Origin: UBA3206 sp964548855
GTDB lineage: Bacteria; Bacillota_I; Bacilli_A; Acholeplasmatales; Anaeroplasmataceae
Assembly: GCA_964548855.1 (NCBI GenBank)
Contig: CAZJSR010000003.1
Span: 1 to 64,000 of the forward strand
Direction of reading: 5' to 3'
Length of the DNA: 64,000 nucleotides
Below, piece after piece: positions 62,304 through 64,000 of the stretch. Both the position numbers and the translations under genes were made by a program. Under the pieces are notes generated by a model. It had not been told where the DNA came from. It saw nothing but the letters and a program-made list of their open reading frames with translations, and searched no databases. How positions within the stretch are numbered: the first letter of the stretch is position 1; every line of letters starts with the position of its first letter.

Positions 62304-63608
62304 ATGATTGGATTTGAAGAAGTAACTAAGACAATGACAAAAGAAGAAGCTATTAAAGAAGCGAGTAGATGTTTAAACTGTAAGGTGCCAATGTGTAAAA
62401 AAGGATGTCCTGCAGGATTACCTATACCAGATTTCATTCAAGCAATAAAGAATGATGATTTAGAATTAGCATATGAACTAATTAATACAATGACTAATTT
62501 ATCACCTATATGTTCAAGAGTTTGTGCTCATGAAAAACAATGTATTGGAAATTGTATTCGTAATAAGATGAAAACAAAAGACCCTATTAATGTAGGAGGT
62601 CTTGAGAGATTTGTTGGTGATAATGCTAAATATAGACCACAAGCTCCTAAGGAGTTTAAAGAAGGATTTAAAGTTGCGATTATCGGAGCTGGACCTGCAG
62701 GATTATCATGTGCATTAGAACTTGCGAAAAATGGTATAAGATCAACAATATTTGAACGTATGCCATATGCAGGTGGAGTAACTGCATACGGTATCCCAGA
62801 ATATAGATTACCAAAGGATATATTAAATAAGCATATTGATTATATTAAGAGTATGGGCGTTGAATTTGTATTTAATTGTGATATGAAAGATACTACAGTT
62901 GATTCTCTTAAAGCCAAAGGATATAATAAGATATTTGTAGCCGTTGGATTAACAAAATCAAAGGCTATGCGTATTCCGGGAGAGGATGCAAGTGGTGTTA
63001 TTGATGCGAATACTTTATTAAAGAAAGTAAATAATTATGTATCTTATAATATCGGACAAGAAGTTAAATTAACAGGACGTACAATTGTAGTAGGGGCTGG
63101 AAATGTAGCGATGGATGCGTGTAGAACTGCTGTGAGAATTGGTGATGGAAGCGAAGTAATGATTGTTTATCGTCGTAGTTTAGAAGAAGCACCGGCTTCA
63201 AAAATAGAATTAAAAGAAGCAAATGAAGAAGGTGTAGTATTTAATTTCTTAACAAATCCAGTTGAAGTAATTAAGGATGAAACAGGACATATAAAAGCAT
63301 TAAAGGTTGAAAAAATGGAACTTGGTGAACCAGATGAATCTGGACGTAGAAGTCCTGTTGGTACTGGTATTTATGAAGAATTAGAATGCAATAATTTTAT
63401 TGTTGCGATAGGGCAAAGTCCTGCGAGAGACTTTATTGAAATTAATAGTATCGAATCTGATCATGGGTATATTAAAGCTTCAAATGATATAACATCAGTG
63501 GATGATGTTTATGCAGGTGGAGATATAGTTCGTGGTGCTGATACTGTAGTTAGATCTATGGTTGATGGAAAACGTGTAGCACTAGATATTATAAATAAAT
63601 TAAAATAA
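62304..63608 (+). CDS. GltD-like NAD(P)H-dependent flavoprotein (glutamate synthase small-subunit family)
   Basis: The 434-residue FAD protein has an N-terminal iron-sulfur domain with C-x2-C-x4-C-x3-C-type clusters (CLNCKVPMCKKGC and CSRVCAHEKQCIGNC). The FAD loop is VAIIGAGPAGLSCALELA near residue 118, GIPEYRLPK follows, and a second dinucleotide loop VVGAGNVAMDACRTA lies near residue 255. This layout is shared by GltD, homotetrameric GltA of anaerobes and the NfnB-type subunit. No glutamate synthase large subunit is next to it. It is the last gene of the aromatic operon (20 bp after aroC), so it may supply glutamate for transamination or reduced flavin for AroC. This is inference. Confidence 0.85.
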   Translation: MIGFEEVTKTMTKEEAIKEASRCLNCKVPMCKKGCPAGLPIPDFIQAIKNDDLELAYELINTMTNLSPICSRVCAHEKQCIGNCIRNKMKTKDPINVGGLERFVGDNAKYRPQAPKEFKEGFKVAIIGAGPAGLSCALELAKNGIRSTIFERMPYAGGVTAYGIPEYRLPKDILNKHIDYIKSMGVEFVFNCDMKDTTVDSLKAKGYNKIFVAVGLTKSKAMRIPGEDASGVIDANTLLKKVNNYVSYNIGQEVKLTGRTIVVGAGNVAMDACRTAVRIGDGSEVMIVYRRSLEEAPASKIELKEANEEGVVFNFLTNPVEVIKDETGHIKALKVEKMELGEPDESGRRSPVGTGIYEELECNNFIVAIGQSPARDFIEINSIESDHGYIKASNDITSVDDVYAGGDIVRGADTVVRSMVDGKRVALDIINKLK

Positions 63609-63620
63609 TATATATGTTTA

Positions 63621-63643
63621 TCCCCTTAAAAAGGGGTTTTTTT
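63621..63643 (+). terminator. Terminator of the aromatic operon
   Basis: CCCCTT/AAGGGG (63622-63627 and 63631-63636) with an AAA loop is followed by seven T residues. Confidence 0.9.
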
Positions 63644-63659
63644 CTTTATGGCAATTCTA

Positions 63660-63688
63660 TTGTATAAATTATAATGTTAAATTATAAT
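63660..63688 (+). promoter_or_regulatory. Promoter of the right-edge gene
   Basis: TTGTAT (63660-63665) and TATAAT (63683-63688) are 17 bp apart, 25 bp before the next start codon. Confidence 0.6.
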
Positions 63689-63713
63689 AATCTTAAAGAG
63701 AGGAATTGATATC

Positions 63714-64000
63714 ATGATTGAAGAAAGAACTACAGTAGATTCAAATAAGAGAGTAATAAAAGAGGAATATGTTGAATTTGATGGTAAAAATAATATTATT
63801 TGGACAACGGAAATTGAATACGATTATGATCTAAAAGGGAATGAAAAAAATGTTTTACATAAAAGTTATAATGAAAAACATGAATTAGTCAAGAAAACTA
63901 TAATTCAATATGAGTATGATATTAATAATCTAATAACAAAAAAAATATATACTGAATTTGATTCGAATGATATTTTTGTTGAAAAAACAGAATATGATTA
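63714..64000 (+). CDS. YD-repeat-like protein, N-terminal part (cut by the right edge)
   Basis: Ninety-five codons are open from an ATG with GAGAGGA upstream to the edge. There is no signal peptide. The sequence repeats Tyr-Asp or Phe-Asp strands at about 20-residue intervals (EYVEFDGKNNI, IEYDYDLKGNE, YEYDINNLIT, YTEFDSNDI), reminiscent of RHS/YD beta-strand repeats. The function and full length cannot be judged from this fragment. Confidence 0.6.
   Translation, partial: MIEERTTVDSNKRVIKEEYVEFDGKNNIIWTTEIEYDYDLKGNEKNVLHKSYNEKHELVKKTIIQYEYDINNLITKKIYTEFDSNDIFVEKTEYD

Noticed and set aside
1..64000. Alternative genetic code with TGA as tryptophan
   Set aside because: TGA ends galU, atpI, cca and spoIIID at the expected protein ends, with terminators or coupled starts next to them.
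1..64000. CRISPR arrays, insertion sequences, prophage genes, tRNA or rRNA genes
   Set aside because: I scanned intergenic regions for regular repeats, transposase frames and tRNA arm consensus, and saw none.

Overview
The window is a very AT-rich, gene-dense stretch of a Gram-positive chromosome. It reads with the standard code: TGA ends galU, spoIIID, cca and atpI, so this is not a code-4 mollicute. Gene content (Spo0A, SpoIIQ, SpoIIID, a YjcZ-type tiny protein, MarR/ABC and MocR modules, lipoproteins with LASC/LVSC lipoboxes) and the order rpiB-upp-atp-ywzB-spoIIQ-spoIIID point to a spore-forming or formerly spore-forming member of the Bacilli. An anaerobic, plant-fibre-degrading gut lifestyle is likely because of the pectin genes. 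No tRNA, rRNA, CRISPR array, phage or insertion sequence was seen.

Layout. 1-2 kb: a membrane protein and galU. 2-6.5 kb: a MocR-type regulator divergent from an operon of an ECF-type S component, a small membrane protein and a rhamnogalacturonan-lyase-like propeller protein. 6.6-10.6 kb: a MarR-controlled heterodimeric ABC exporter. 10.6-12 kb: a tiny membrane peptide, a possible small RNA with LacI-type operators, and a methyltransferase. 12-13 kb: spo0A with tandem 0A boxes. 13-24.4 kb: a pectin locus with an intracellular pectinesterase divergent from an oligosaccharide ABC importer (two permeases, a large binding lipoprotein, an MsmX-type ATPase), five unassigned membrane proteins and a GH28 polygalacturonase. 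24.5-32.6 kb: rpiB, upp and the complete F1Fo ATP synthase operon. 32.6-33.9 kb: ywzB, spoIIQ and spoIIID with recognisable sigma-F and sigma-E promoters. 33.9-36.8 kb: yigZ, cca, yhaM and a YjcZ-like peptide. 37-42.8 kb: two giant PrsA/SurA-like lipoproteins. 42.8-44 kb: walJ and rlmH. 44-48.6 kb: the uronate operon uxaB-uxaA-uxaC. 48.6-53 kb: an MscS channel, an AEC carrier and leuS. 53-55.7 kb: an ABC ATPase/FtsX-type permease gene broken by a nonsense codon. 55.8-63.6 kb: an attenuator-controlled aromatic operon (aroF-tyrA-aroB-aroA-aroQ-aroE-aroC plus a GltD-like flavoprotein). The right edge cuts a YD-repeat-like gene.

How the parts work together. Pectin fragments appear to be imported by the ABC system and cut inside the cell, because neither the pectinesterase nor the polygalacturonase has a signal peptide. 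Galacturonate would then pass through UxaC, UxaB and UxaA toward 2-keto-3-deoxygluconate. The promoters of the importer cluster and the uxa operon share their -10 region and a downstream 14-mer, which suggests co-regulation. The aromatic operon makes prephenate and 4-hydroxyphenylpyruvate, and its leader peptide is rich in Tyr codons. It lacks aroD, aroK and pheA, which must lie elsewhere or be absent.

The most interesting signals are the Tyr-type attenuator, the pectin importer with its five uncharacterised membrane proteins, a two-carboxylate c subunit in the ATP synthase, a MocR regulator lacking its PLP lysine, tandem giant PrsA-like proteins, and the sporulation promoters.
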